From Anoplolepis gracilipes (Eukaryota > Arthropoda > Insecta > Hymenoptera > Formicidae), in the NCBI RefSeq assembly GCF_047496725.1, contig NC_132972.1:17023501-17087500 (forward strand): a DNA stretch of 64,000 nucleotides, written 5' to 3'. The notes beneath the pieces are model-generated. The model was given only the letters and a program-made list of their open reading frames with translations. It was not told the origin of the DNA and did no database searches. The stretch's first letter is position 1. Every line of letters starts with the position of its first letter. The translations under genes and the position numbers were made by a program. This document shows, one piece after another, positions 34,429-45,668 of this stretch.

Positions 34429-34572
34429 GACCGGTATTCATAGTCCGAGCTTATATTTAAGATCGTCTTAAGATCTCGTTCAACCAATAAAATGATGTTA
34501 TGCGGCTATTTGATTGGTTGAACAGGATCTTAAGACGATCTTAAATATAAGATCGGACTATGAATACCGACC
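34429..34572. mobile_element. Harbinger-type MITE, GGCCGGTATTCATAG family, copy 3
   Basis: The 144-bp element has inverted ends GACCGGTATTCATAGTCCGA and complement. AAA is duplicated at 34426-34428 and 34573-34575. Confidence 0.85.
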
Positions 34573-35403
34573 AAAGTATCGCTGTCTGTTTCGTTTCAGT
34601 GTTTCCCTTTGTTCTCACTTCCACTTACGGGCGGTGACAATATATGCTTATTACATATATGGGTGTAAGAGTTCAAACATAGGTTTAATAAAAAATAATA
34701 TTGAAACTTCCACGCAATACTATCAGCTTTGGTAGTTTCCACGCTCTCAGGCTTTGTTATATTTTATTATAGGCTTCGCCCTGTCCCCCTTATGCACTCC
34801 TACCTAAGCGTTCGTTTCTAGCATGTATGTACATACATACTATGCACATACATAATATGCATATACATAGCATGTACATACTATATATATAGAAAAGAAG
34901 GCTTCGTCTCAAATATACTTACATGTGAAAAGTAACGGATGCATCGATTTTTCTACTACTCCACTTGCATAAAACGCAATTATTAACCATTTTATACAAA
35001 TATACACAAACTACAACATGGACTGTGAATATACTACTAATGCCAGCTATTATTCTTTCTATCACGTTTGATTATGGTTTGGCTTGAGGCACCTTTTAAC
35101 ATAACGTCAATACTGTTGTTTTTTTAAAGACCAATCAGACTTTATTAGAAAGAGACGGAGCGTGACCTCATATTATTTGCTCTACGGTTATCCCCTCCAT
35201 TGTCATTAACAGTCCATTCTATATGTCGATGCCCGTCGCCCGTCCCCTATAAAAAAATATAACAAAACTTAAGAGCGTGGAAACTACCAAGGCTGATAGT
35301 ACTGCGTGGAAGTTTCAACGTAAATTTGTAATTTTGTGCACTTTTTCACGTCACTGCGCAGGCTCGAGTAGTCTGCGCTGCCCTTGCACGTCTTGATACT
35401 TGG

Positions 35404-35520
35404 GGTGCGTTCGGGGAGACGCTATTAGCGCTAACGGTGTCATTCTATCTTTGTTACTCATTAAAAGTTGAACAAAGATAGAACGACGCTGTTAGCGCTA
35501 ATAGCGCCTTCCCGAATGCG
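35404..35520. mobile_element. Short MITE with GGTGCGTTCGGGGAG end
   Basis: The left end GGTGCGTTCGGGGAGACGCT and the right end AGCGCCTTCCCGAATGCG are inverted around TTTGTTACTCATTAAAAGTTG. Relatives are at 12740-12859, 51160 and 52973-53069. Confidence 0.7.
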
Positions 35521-35587
35521 CTCTTGATATTACGGAATTATAACCTCGCAACTGTCACTTTTTAACACACATTATAACTTTTTTTCT

Positions 35588-35966
35588 GTTGTAGAGCGAT
35601 TTTTATTTGTGAATTCATATTTTACACACAAAAATACGTAATATTGCTAAGTTTTAACAAAAACGGTAAGAAAGACCACTCTCCTTCAGAATTACCTAAT
35701 TATTTAATATTATTTAATATTATTTAATTTTGAATTATTATTTTCTCATTTTGCTCAATAAATGATCTAATGCTATCAAATTTTTTCTCAGTTGTTGAAA
35801 AAAGAGTAATTATTTTACTAACAGTAGAGTTATTCTGTATTTAATAAATTTAATGAGATTTAAAGAAAGTAAAATTATTGTGAGATTATAAAATGCAGTA
35901 CTATGTCTCGATAGGAACAGATATATATATTCAGAAACAAAATCACTTTTAAACCAATTATCAACA
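35588..35966. other. 5' flank or UTR of SLC35F6
   Basis: AT-rich DNA upstream of the SLC35F6 start. A non-coding first exon could lie here, but I cannot define one. Confidence 0.4.
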
Positions 35967-36884
35967 ATGACATGGACAAATTATCAACTAACATTAGCTA
36001 TACTTCAAATAATTACTGGCTCGTTTAATACTTTATCAGTCAAGTAAGTGCAATTAATTATTAATATTATTAATATTAGTACAAAAAACCTATAAATTAT
36101 ATGGTATGGAGAAAACATACATTAATGATTCACATAAATAACATTAATTTTGTACATGTTAAAGAGAATTTGACTTTAAATTTATTTAGGTATGCAGATC
36201 GACAAGTGGTACTTGGAGAAGATGAACAACTTAGGCATTTCAATCATCCTTTCATGCAATCATTATTTATGTTTATTGGAGAGGCTCTTTGTTTCTTAGC
36301 ATTTAAAATTTTCTATTATTATTATAATCGACGAAATGTAAGTATCTACAATTTTTGTTTCTTGAAAACGAATTAAGCTGTATCATTTATTATATAAATT
36401 TATTTGCAGGATGGCTCTGTAGACAATAATGTACTCACTAAGGGTTCAAGGATTTTTAATCCTTTCATTTTACTTGTACCTGCATTGTGTGATATGTTTG
36501 CCACATCCATAATGTACATTGGCCTGAATATGACTTATGCAAGTAGTTTTCAGATGTTGCGTGGATCAGTAATTGTTTTTACAGGAATGCTTTCTATTGG
36601 ATTTCTTAATAGAAAATTGGGAATAAGGGAATGGATAGGCATCGGTTTTGTCATAACAGGCTTAGCATTCGTCGGTGTTAGTGATATATTAACAATGGAA
36701 GACACTGATATTAGTGCAAATTCTATAATTACTGGAGATTTGCTTATTATATTTGCTCAGGTATTTCTTTGTATTATTCACCTACATTGGATTAATCAAT
36801 TGAAAATTTTTTCATTTTTTTTCTGTTTATTTTTTACTTTTTAACTAAGTTTTTTACATGTTTAACAACACACACACAATTTAT

Positions 36885-36935
<51 letters not shown>

Positions 36936-38485
36936 CATACACAGCAAAATCTTTCCTCGAGTGATCATTATGACTTTGATCTTTAAAATATAATATGACA
37001 AATGTATTTTATCATCTTTCCAAGTCTATATTATCTAAATATAAATTAATAATTTTAGCAGTTATATTGTTAGGTTATTATGGAAGTCTCAATTACTTAT
37101 GAAAAAGATGAACTTTCTAATCAATCTAGTTTATAAATATCTATTTAAAGAGAACTAGCAATTATAGTTATGACTTAATTTTATTTATATAATTTACAAT
37201 ATTAGATCATTAGATATATTAATATGTATATTTACTCTTACAAAATAATTTTCAAATTTCAAATATATAGGTAATAACAGCCGTTCAAATGGTTGTGGAA
37301 GAAAAATTTGTAGGAGAACAAGATATTCCTGCATTACAGGCAATTGGATGGGAGGGTCAGTAACATTTTATAGTTTTCTTGTATAGTATTTGTCATTGTC
37401 GAAATTCGAACCTGATATTGATTTAAAACAAATTGATTATTATTCTTATTTACTATAATAATTTATTATAATTTATACTCTTTTCCAGGTATCTTTGGAT
37501 TTATCGGTATTTCTATTGCTTTGATTCCTCTTAATTATATTAATGCCTCACCGCCTTTCGCTGATAATTCACGCGGCACGCTTGAAGCCACAACGGAAGC
37601 TCTTATCGAAATTGGAGGCAGTAGTAAATTGTTGATAGCTGTTATTGGTCAGTTTATCATTTCGCTTCCTTACTTTTTTGCGATTGTCGATTGTGGTTTT
37701 TATTATATGTTATTATATGGCATTACAGGTATATCGTTTAGTATTGCTTTCTTTAATTTTGCTGGTATTAGTGTTACCAAAGAGATGAGTGCTACGACGA
37801 GGATGATTTTAGACAGTGTTCGAACGATCGTAATCTGGGCCTGTTCTTTAGCGTTTCAATGGCAGGCCTTTCATTACATGCAGGTATGATTAGAGATTAT
37901 TTATATATATAGTAACTACTACTTCAATTGTGTATGTGTGTGTTTAGTAGAGGAAACATCATATACAGGGTGTCTCAAAATAACCGTATCACCTTTTGGG
38001 TGCAGGTAGAGCGGGTTAAATAGAATAGAAAAGTCCTGTGCCATTTTGCGATTTTCAGAATAATTATTGAGAAATTAATTTACAAAGATCGGCAAATCCG
38101 GCGCGAGTATCAGCCCGCTGCAAAAAAGATGGCGAGAAGGACGGCCTACCACAAAAAAGATGGCGAGAAAGACGGCCCACCGCTAGGCCGGTCGCTAAAT
38201 AATAATCGTTAATCTATTGTTCATATCAACGCTTCTCGTCTATGCCCCTGGTAACCGCGAGGCAATGGCGCCTATTTACGTCGCGCGCGCTTAGCGACCG
38301 TCCTTAGGGCCGTCTTTTTCGCCACCTTTTTTGCAGCGGCCAGATACTCGCGCCGAATTTACCGATCTTTGTACATTAATTTCTCAATAATTATTCCGAA
38401 AATCGTAAAATGGTACAGGACTTTTCTATTCCATTTAAGCCGCTCTACCTGCACTCGAGAGGTGATACGGTCATTCTGAGACACC

Positions 38486-38539
<54 letters not shown>

Positions 38540-40633
38540 ATTAGGTCAACTAACGAGCAACTTTAAATGGGTGTTATTTAACAATCTTTATTATTATTCC
38601 GAATCCAAATCTGAACAAATTACATATAAACGTTTCAGCTGTACGCAGCCTTCCTCAGTATTGAACAACGAACGCAAAATAAGATAACTGCATTGAAGCA
38701 TAAATTTTGACCTTCTTAATATTATGTTGCATAGCAACCGCTACGTTGAATCAACTTTCCCAAAGGATCCATCGTACTACCTGACTAACATCTAACACGA
38801 GACCGAGTCAATTGACTATTAATCTATTGCTCCAAAAAAATATATATGCATTATGATCGTCATGATGTAACTACTTTGTTTTTTAAACACTTATTATTCC
38901 TTGGAGTTGCACAGTGATCAATTGATCATTCAACGGTTGAAGGCGAGAATTTTCGACCACCGACCTGCAATTCGAGTACTCGATTCCATATTTTCCTGGT
39001 CATTTTTTTGCATTGAGATGTGTATTCTGTCAACAAATACTAGTTTTTCACTAACGTCGTTATATCGGCATCTAAATCTAATAACTATCACGCAAATTTA
39101 CATTACCTTATTATTTACACAACATTGCAACAACTGTCCAATGATGGAAACAAACTTCGCAACTAACAAGAGAGGTAGCCTGCTTCCAACAGTATCTCAA
39201 CAGGAACTGTTATTATATTTTCAAAAACATGTTTTGTTATATACACAAATGAGGGAGCAAATTTTTGTATGTATCCGACAAGCTTCGTAAACATCTATGT
39301 GTGTTGTCTTGTAAATAAGTTTACCATAATTTATCTATTTGTCAATTCGCGTAAAACATCATAATAAGCGTCACTCAATAATTCAGTGTGCTTATTTAAA
39401 TTCAATTCATTTTTTTGTTCCTTAATATGTAGCATTTCCGAAATCAATCTTTTGTGATAGTTCCTTTCTACGTCAAGAATTTTTACCTCCTCCCAACCAA
39501 ATGTATGTTTCTCTTTTTTAATGTGTTCCGAAATTACCGAGTGTTTTTCAGATTTTAGTCTTATATTATTCATATGTTCTTTAATTCTTGTTCCTATTTG
39601 TCTTTTCGTCTGTCCCACGTATGTCACATCACAGTCATTACAGTTTATCTTATAAACAACGTTTGAGTTAGTCATGAATGGTTTTTTATCCTTCTGTGCT
39701 CTGATGATTCTATCCAATTTATTCAAACAACGATATCCTATCATTAAATCCGATTTTTTAATTGTAGAAGCTATCTTATCAGAAATGTTGTTAACATACG
39801 GTAAAACAAAAGTTCCTATTGGTTTACTGTTATTATCATGATCGGAACGTTGTGTTAAATCTATTTGTTTTTTGTGGAAAAGTTTTCCATCATTGGACAG
39901 TTGTTGCAATGTTGTGTAAATAATAAGGTAATGTGAATTTGCGTGATAGTTATTAGATTTAGATGCCGATATAACGACGTTAGTGAAAAACTAGTATTTG
40001 TTGACAGAATACACATCTCAATGCAAAAAAATGACCAGGAAAATATGGAATCGAGTACTCGAATTGCAGGTCGGTGGTCGAAAATTCTCGCCTTCAACCG
40101 TTGAATGATCAATTGATCACTGTGCAACTCCAAGGAATAATAAGTGTTTAAAAAACAAAGTAGTTACATCATGACGATCATAATGCATATATATTTTTTT
40201 GGAGCAATAGATTAATAGTCAATTGACTCGGTCTCGTGTTAGATGTTAGTCAGGTAGTACGATGGATCCTTTGGGAAAGTTGGTTCAACGTAGCGGTTGC
40301 TATGCAACATAATATTAAGAAGGTCAAAATTTATGCTTCAATGCAGTTATCTTATTTTGCGTTCGTTGTTCAATACTGAGGAAGGCTGCGTACAGCCGAA
40401 ACGTTTATATGTAATTTGTTCAGATTTGGATTCGGAATAATAATAAAGATTGTTAAATAACATCCGTTTAAAATTGCTCGTTAGTTGGCCTAATTATTGT
40501 TTATTTTTGTAAAAACTTGATTACGTCATTACTTGATAAACGTCATTAAAAATATTTTTAATTTTTTTATATATATATATATATATATAAAAAATTAATT
40601 AAAAATATTTATAATTAATTAAAAATATTTTTA

Positions 40634-40672
<39 letters not shown>

Positions 40673-41430
40673 TAAAAATATTTTTAATGACGTTTATCAA
40701 GTAATGACGTAATCAAGTTTTTACAAAAATAAACAATAATTAGGCCAACTAACGAGCAATTTTAAACGGATGTTATTTAACAATCTTTATTATTATTCCG
40801 AATCCAAATCTGAACAAATTACATATAAACGTTATATATATATATACAGGGTGGACTATTTTAATCCATCCAATCGAATATCTCGAAAACCAAGCCCGAC
40901 AGAGAAATTTGTTTCAGACAAAAATTGTATGGTTTCGAGGGGGCCATAAGACGGTACCATTGGTTTGACCTTGAAAAGTCATTTGAAGGTCACTTCAAGT
41001 TTTTTAAATGGAACACCCTATATATTTTTACATATTCTTGTAGCTCATCTCGAGAGCTTTCCAAAACACTTATTAAGTATTAGAGTAAGATAATCAAAAA
41101 ATGAATATTTTACGAGATATCTTGTATTTTATGTCAAAATACTGCAACTTTGAAGCCTTATAACTCAAAAAATACTTAATGAAAAATACTTTGTCATAAG
41201 TGTTTTGGAAAGCTCTCGAGATGAGCTACAAGAATATGTAAAAATATATAGGGTGTTGCATTTAAAAAACTTGAAGTAACCTTCACGTAACTTTCAAATG
41301 ACTTTTCAAGATCAAACCAATGGTACCATCTTATGGCCCCCTCGAAACCATACAACTTTTGTCTGAAACATTTTTCTCTGTCGGGCTTGGTTTTCGAGAT
41401 ATTCGACTGGATGGATTAAAATGGTCCACC

Positions 41431-41487
<57 letters not shown>

Positions 41488-43892
41488 ATATATGATGTTT
41501 CCTTTACTAAACATACACACACACACAATTGAAGTAGTAGTTACAAGTAATAGTAGAAAAATACATAATATATTAAGTCAGGAAAAGAGGTATTGGAGGG
41601 GTAGAAGTAGGTAAAAATAGGTTATGATCTCTTGCATATGTGGATGATATTGTGTTACTGGCTAAGAATAAGGTTGCATTAGAGGATATGATGAATACTC
41701 TTAGGAGATTTTTAATGGAAAGGAATTTAATATTGAGTGGAAAAGACAAAGGTATTAGTATTTAATAGTAATGGAACAAAAAGTAAAGGCAATGATAAAA
41801 GTAATTGGTGGTAGGAAAAGAGAAGAATTGAAGAGGTAAAGAGCTTTAAATATTTAGGTTTTACGTTTAATAGAAAAGGGGACTATGAGAATCACATTAA
41901 GGAATTAAGCAAGAAAGGTAGAATTGCAGGTAATAGGGTATGAGGTTTAGAAAAGAGGATATGTAAGGATGACTTCTGCAGGAGATGGATGTTGTACAAA
42001 TATTTGGTACAGAATGTAATGGCAAATGGGATGGAAAGGGTATTACCCATTATAATAGTCGAAATGCCTCACTCTACTTTTCAAAAAAAAACCTATTAGG
42101 ACTTATTTGTATACTGAAAAAAGTAAGTTCTATCATCCTAACCCCTTTCCTAATAACCAATTATCTCCTTAATAACCAATTTAATGACAGTGAGGGTATC
42201 AAACCAATATAAAAATTATTGGAGAATTTGAAATTAATCAAAATACACGTTTAAAAATAGATCTGAGGTTGCAGCTCTCCTAGCTTTGAAAATATAACAA
42301 TATAAAATATTTTAGAATTTTTTTTACTTTGAAAATGACCTTGGAAAAATTTGAAAAAATTTGAATATATTTTGATGTACGGCTCCTATATATTCAAATT
42401 TTTTAAGATCTTTCGACATCGGCGTCTGCGAGATAGAAGGCAAAATAACGGTTTTTCGCATTTTTGAAGATGGCGCACCTGCGCAAACTGCAAAAACTTA
42501 AAAAAATTGGTTGGAATATTTAGAAAAAAATAAAATACGTATTTAAAAAAAAGAAAAAATCAATGTATGTTTTTTCGTTTTAAAGTTATAATGATATAAA
42601 ATATTTTGAATTTTTTTTACCTTGAAGATGATCTTGGAAAAATTTCGAATATATTTTGGTACATATCGCCAATATACTCAAATTTTTTCAGATTTTTTGA
42701 GCGAGAGGTTTCCGAGAAGAAAATTAGTAAACAAAAAAGTTAGTTTTTTTAGCTACCTAGGAAAGAGGGAGGGAGGGGAAAAGCGCTAAGGTGATAGAAC
42801 TTACTTTTTTCAGTATATAAATAAGTCCTAATAGGTTTCCTTTAAAAAGCGGAGTGAGGACATTTCGACTATTATAATGGGTAATACCCTTTGGGGATGG
42901 GAATAAAAAAAGGAGTTAAAAAAAGTAATGTTGGATTATGTTAGGTGGCTTTTCAGATTGGATTTTTGTACACCAAGATATGTAATACAAAGAGAGTTAA
43001 GTTTGATAAAATTAAAATATGAGTGAGGTATTAGAGCCATGAAATTCGAGAAAAGGGTAATTGTTTTATTAAGAAATGTTGAGTAGAAAAAGAGTGTATG
43101 ATAAAGAAAGAGTTGTATAGTAAAGAAAGGGAAAGATATAATAGTAAAGGTAGGAGTATGAAGACAATAAAAGATATACGACATGACGGTGTAAATTTAG
43201 AGAATAGTATAAGGGAGAAAGAATTAGATATTCAAAGACAAATAGAAGACGCGAGAATAAGGGAAGCAAAATATAATAAGAGATATAAGATGGTAGGAAT
43301 GGAGGTAAAAAGGCCCAAATATTTGAGGAAAGAAATTCTAGATAGGTATATGTATGGGGATGAGATAAGAGCTCTAATAAAGATAAGGTGTGGAAATTTG
43401 GAAGAATATAATAAGTATTGGTTAGATGATAAGAGTAAAGTCTAAATTTTGTAATATAGGATGGGATAATATAGAACATTATGTGACTGAATGTGTAGAG
43501 ACGAATAAATGGTTCAAAGAATTGGGTGAAAATAGTGATGACAGAACAGCAAGAGTATTTAGTGATGAATTGGATAAGAAGAAAGAAAACATTAAAAAGG
43601 TTATGGAAAGAAAAAGAATTAAGAAAAAGTAAAGGACGGTGACAAGGAGATTGTGATTGTGACTGTGATTTATTTTATGATTGTGTGTGTGTGTGTGTGT
43701 ATGTGTGAGATTAGATTAGATTATTTATTTATTTATTTATATATCTAGCTAGTTAGTTATTTACTTTTGTATTGTTTGATAGAGGTATAGGAGGTATGCA
43801 ATATTTGACTGTAACTGAATGTAAGTATGGATGGATGAATGAATAAACTGTCTTTTGTAAACCAAGTTCCCTTTTTGACTTGTATGTTTGAA

Positions 43893-43942
<50 letters not shown>

Positions 43943-45668
43943 CATATTAAGTTGATGAGTTCTTACCGATTTTTTGCAATTTTTTTTTATTGAAATGAAA
44001 AAAATTGATACAACATCAAAGTATTTTCCTTCGTTTTCTACGAGTCGATTGGCCTATTGAGAATCTTCATTGAACAATACTTGCAAATTGTTCTCTCCTA
44101 TGCCTGCAGGACATTCAGAATGTTCTTTACTGATATCGAAATCATTACTTTGAAATTGTTTAAACCAATTTACACACGTTCTAACAGCTATAATATTTTC
44201 ACCATAAGTCTCGCAAATAATTCTGTGTGAATTAGTAGCACTTTTCTTTTGGTAAAAACAAAACATAAGGTCGCAATGACGAATATACTCTTTTTCTAGT
44301 TCCATTTTCAATCGTATTAAATGTAAGATTATGTTATATAACATCTATGGCTTGTTATGCATAAATATCAATGTAGTGAAATCAATAAACAAAAACCAAA
44401 AACATTTCTGATCGTTAAATCTCAATGCATGCATACAGCCATCTATCCGCATCGGTAAAAACTTATGCACTTAATATACATATACTACGCACAAAAATAT
44501 AGGGAACACTTTTTATACGTCAAAAAGTGGGTTATTTTTAAACTGTTACAGTTCGATGTTCGAAATTTGAAATTAAATTACGCAAAATTTTATTCAGAGA
44601 TGCATAAACATGCGAAATCAACAAGCAATAATTGATCAGAGAAAAGGTAATACGATATAAAACGCGCGCGCGCACGCACTCACGTACGCACACACATAAG
44701 ACACACACGCGCCCATGCCGACGGTAACTGTTTTTTTTCAATAAAATGTAAGGCTAGTTTCAAAGTTATGTCATTCGATCAAAAAAAATCGTAGAAAAGT
44801 TTTAAAAAAAGCATTTTGTAGGAAAAATGTTGTAGTTTAAGGAATTTGACTAATTTTTCGAGAAAAATTGTTTAAGAGAACTGCAGAATGTTAAAAATAT
44901 GTAATTTTAAGGAAAAAACAGTGTATCTTTTTTAGAGCATAAGTCTAAGAAGATTAAAATTTTTTTAAAAATTATATTGATAGCACGTTAAAACTGAAAC
45001 TTTAAGCTTCAAAATGCTTTTTTTAAACTTTCCTACGATGATTTTTCACCGAGTATCGACGATATTTCTGAAAAAACTAGGTTTAGTTTCAAAATCATAT
45101 AAAATCGGTTAAAAATCGTAAGAAGGTTTTAAAAAAAGCATTTTGTTGATCAAGCATTGTACTTTATGAAAATTGACTTGAATTCATCGAGAGAATTTTT
45201 CTTATCAAACTGCAGAGTTTCAAAACTACATAATTTTAAGGAACAAAACAACGTGTTCTTTTTTAAAGCATAGAATAAGGAAAATACAAAAATTTTTTTA
45301 AACTATCGTTAACGCGTTAAAGTTGAAACTTTAAGTTTCAAAATGCTTTTTTTTTAACTTTTCTACGATAATTTTTCATCGGGCTACAACAGTTTGAAAA
45401 TAGCCCATTTTTGTGACGTTAAAAAGTGTTTCCTATATTTTTGTGCTTAGTGTATATGTATATACTGATGAAAAATATTTCAATATAAAAATTATTTTTG
45501 TTACAGCTTATTGGTTTCGTAATTCTTTTAATCGGTATGGCATGTTACAACAACATCATAATTCCACAATTAGTCCACAAATATCTTTGCCGTCTGGGAC
45601 GCCATACATTAGTTGACGAAGATCGTATTATTAATACCGCTGCAGATGATTTGCAAGAAACAGCATGA
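35967..45668 (+). CDS. SLC35F6: Solute carrier family 35 member F6 (transporter)
   Basis: Six exons join in phase: 35967-36043, 36190-36337, 36410-36760, 37271-37355, 37489-37883 and 45507-45668, for 405 residues (the human protein is about 370). The start MTWTNYQLTLAILQIITGS opens the first membrane helix. About ten hydrophobic helices follow, as in EamA/drug-metabolite transporters. Family-like blocks are YADRQ, MLRGSVIVFTGMLSI, VVEEKF and TAVQMVVEE. The C-terminus LCRLGRHTLVDE is a polar tail. The vertebrate protein is placed in lysosomal and mitochondrial membranes; the substrate is not settled. Intron 5 is 7.6 kb and filled with mobile elements, while the other introns are 72-510 bases. 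AATAAA at 46087-46092 may be the poly(A) signal. No damage is seen. Confidence 0.9.
36882..36938. repeat. (TA)n microsatellite in SLC35F6 intron 3
   Basis: A TA tract of about 55 bases with one TG interruption, in the intron between exons 3 and 4. Confidence 0.9.
37966..38485. mobile_element. Fold-back element, family C-TA, in SLC35F6 intron 5
   Basis: The left end CAGGGTGTCTCAAAATAACC and right end GGTCATTCTGAGACACCCTG are inverted and next to TA. It matches the copy at 2462-2969 closely. It also holds two tandem AAAAAGATGGCGAGAA units. Confidence 0.85.
38486..38530. repeat. (TA)n microsatellite
   Basis: A TA tract of about 44 bases between a fold-back element and a Penelope-like fragment. 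Confidence 0.9.
38628..38662 (-). ncRNA. Hammerhead-like motif, fragment 3 left arm
   Basis: The minus strand reads CTGAGGA, then GGCTGCGTACAGC, then TGAAACGT. One substitution precedes GAAA relative to the right arm. Confidence 0.45.
39331..39909 (-). pseudogene. Penelope-like GIY-YIG endonuclease, 5'-truncated
   Basis: This is the best-preserved endonuclease of the three: 192 codons without a break. It contains NVVYKINCNDCDVTYVGQTK (CxxC plus GIY-YIG), RIKEHMNNIRLKSEKHSVIS with the HxH-type helix region, and a C-terminus with KRLISEMLHIKEQ. The upstream reverse transcriptase is cut off at about 39889, where an inverted terminal copy begins. An intact endonuclease domain without its polymerase would not mobilise itself. 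Confidence 0.8.
40377..40412 (+). ncRNA. Hammerhead-like motif, fragment 3 right arm
   Basis: The plus strand reads CTGAGGA, a GGCTG-CGTA-CAGCC hairpin, then GAAACGTT. Stem II pairs perfectly over five bases and both conserved boxes are intact. It is the best motif of the set. Confidence 0.5.
40510..40690. repeat. TA-centred inverted repeat
   Basis: Inverted copies of AACGTCATTAAAAATATTTT flank two TA tracts (about 40567-40588 and 40640-40666). Confidence 0.75.
40848..41432. mobile_element. Fold-back element with CAGGGTGGACTATTTTAATC ends
   Basis: The left end CAGGGTGGACTATTTTAATC and right end TTAAAATGGTCCACCCTG are inverted next to TA. The arms include ATGGTACCATCTTATGGCCC. Related copies lie at 10358-10938 and about 48200-48650. 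Confidence 0.85.
41433..41482. repeat. (TA)n microsatellite
   Basis: A TA tract of about 50 bases directly after the right end of the fold-back. Confidence 0.95.
42035..42892. mobile_element. Fold-back MITE inserted in the LINE
   Basis: The ends AAAGGGTATTACCCATTATA and its complement are inverted, and the LINE reading resumes after it. The interior contains a direct duplication of about 140 bases (around 42270-42420 and 42578-42700, sharing CTTGGAAAAATTT), so it is a fold-back with internal direct repeats. Confidence 0.8.
43098..43632 (+). pseudogene. LINE reverse-transcriptase C-terminal fragment
   Basis: Two overlapping frames cover a charged, Arg/Lys/Glu-rich region (IRALIKIRCGNLEEYNKYW) and the Cys motif FCNIGWDNIEHYVTECVET. 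They are joined by a one-base frame change at about 43440. They belong to the LINE and not to a host gene. Confidence 0.65.
43896..43941. repeat. (TA)n microsatellite
   Basis: A TA tract of about 46 bases directly before the deleted mariner element. Confidence 0.95.
43947..44474 (-). mobile_element. Internally deleted mariner element
   Basis: The ends TTAAGTTGATGAGTTCTTACC (left) and the complement of GGTAAAAACTTATGCACTTAA (right) are related inverted repeats, with TA on both sides. At 528 bp it is less than half of a full mariner (about 1.3 kb) and keeps only the transposase N-terminus. Confidence 0.8.
44054..44305 (-). pseudogene. Mariner transposase N-terminal HTH fragment
   Basis: MELEKEYIRHCDLMFCFYQK followed by RTCVNWFKQFQSNDFD is the paired helix-turn-helix region of mariner transposases (WF.RF...D.D). 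The frame stops soon after DISKEHSECP. The DD34D catalytic domain is deleted. Confidence 0.8.
44485..45452. mobile_element. Fold-back element with GCACAAAAATATAGG ends
   Basis: The left end contains GCACAAAAATATAGGGAACA and the right end its near-complement. Inside, two direct half-repeats (44755-45050 and 45060-45370) share TTTTAAAAAAAGCATTTTGT. The element ends about 55 bases before the last SLC35F6 exon. A short (CGCA)-rich tract lies at 44663-44710. Confidence 0.75.

Larger units (their letters stand above)
34103..35587. mobile_element. Fold-back element with nested MITEs
   Basis: The outer arms pair: TTATAACGTGTAAAAAGTGACAG-like sequence on the left and its complement at 35540-35587 on the right. 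Both arms carry GACGTGAAAAAGTGC. Nested are the MITE at 34429-34572, an inner inverted pair (34690-34810 and 35235-35325, TAGTTTCCACGCTCT) and the MITE at 35404-35520. The inner pair is related to one in the palindrome at 51160-52681. No gene is seen. Confidence 0.75.
38531..40833. mobile_element. Penelope-like retroelement fragment 3 with inverted ends
   Basis: The element reads on the minus strand. An endonuclease region (39331-39909) is flanked by inverted copies of the 3' terminal region: 38531-39142 and 39889-40500. Beyond the right copy, a TA-centred inverted stretch (40510-40690) leads into a third partial copy of the end, 40690-40833. Inverted upstream terminal repeats like this are known for Penelope-like elements. 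Confidence 0.8.
41575..43860 (+). mobile_element. Non-LTR retrotransposon (LINE), 5'-truncated and interrupted
   Basis: A plus-strand remnant of a reverse transcriptase. AYVDDIVLL at about 41634-41660 is the palm-domain YxDD motif. After it come FKYLGFTFN and, beyond the inserted MITE (42035-42892), RWLFRLDFCTPRYVIQRE. The C-terminal end has a cysteine motif (FCNIGWDNIEHYVTEC, 43450-43500) like those of insect LINE C-termini. Many stops and frame changes make it dead. The 3' part ends with (GT)n and (TTTA)n. The exact clade (R1/I/jockey group) cannot be fixed by eye. Confidence 0.75.

Noticed and set aside
38901..39290. Plus-strand frame of 129 codons, repeated at 39861-40133 on the minus strand
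   Set aside because: Lies in the inverted terminal arms of the Penelope-like fragment, antisense to it; its repetition reflects the inverted repeat.
41320..41532. Tyr-Ile repeat frames around this and other TA tracts
   Set aside because: Translated (TA)n microsatellites joined to fold-back ends.
42936..43479. Long minus-strand frames rich in Leu, Ser, Tyr and Phe
   Set aside because: Shadows of the Lys/Glu/Arg-rich LINE reading on the plus strand.
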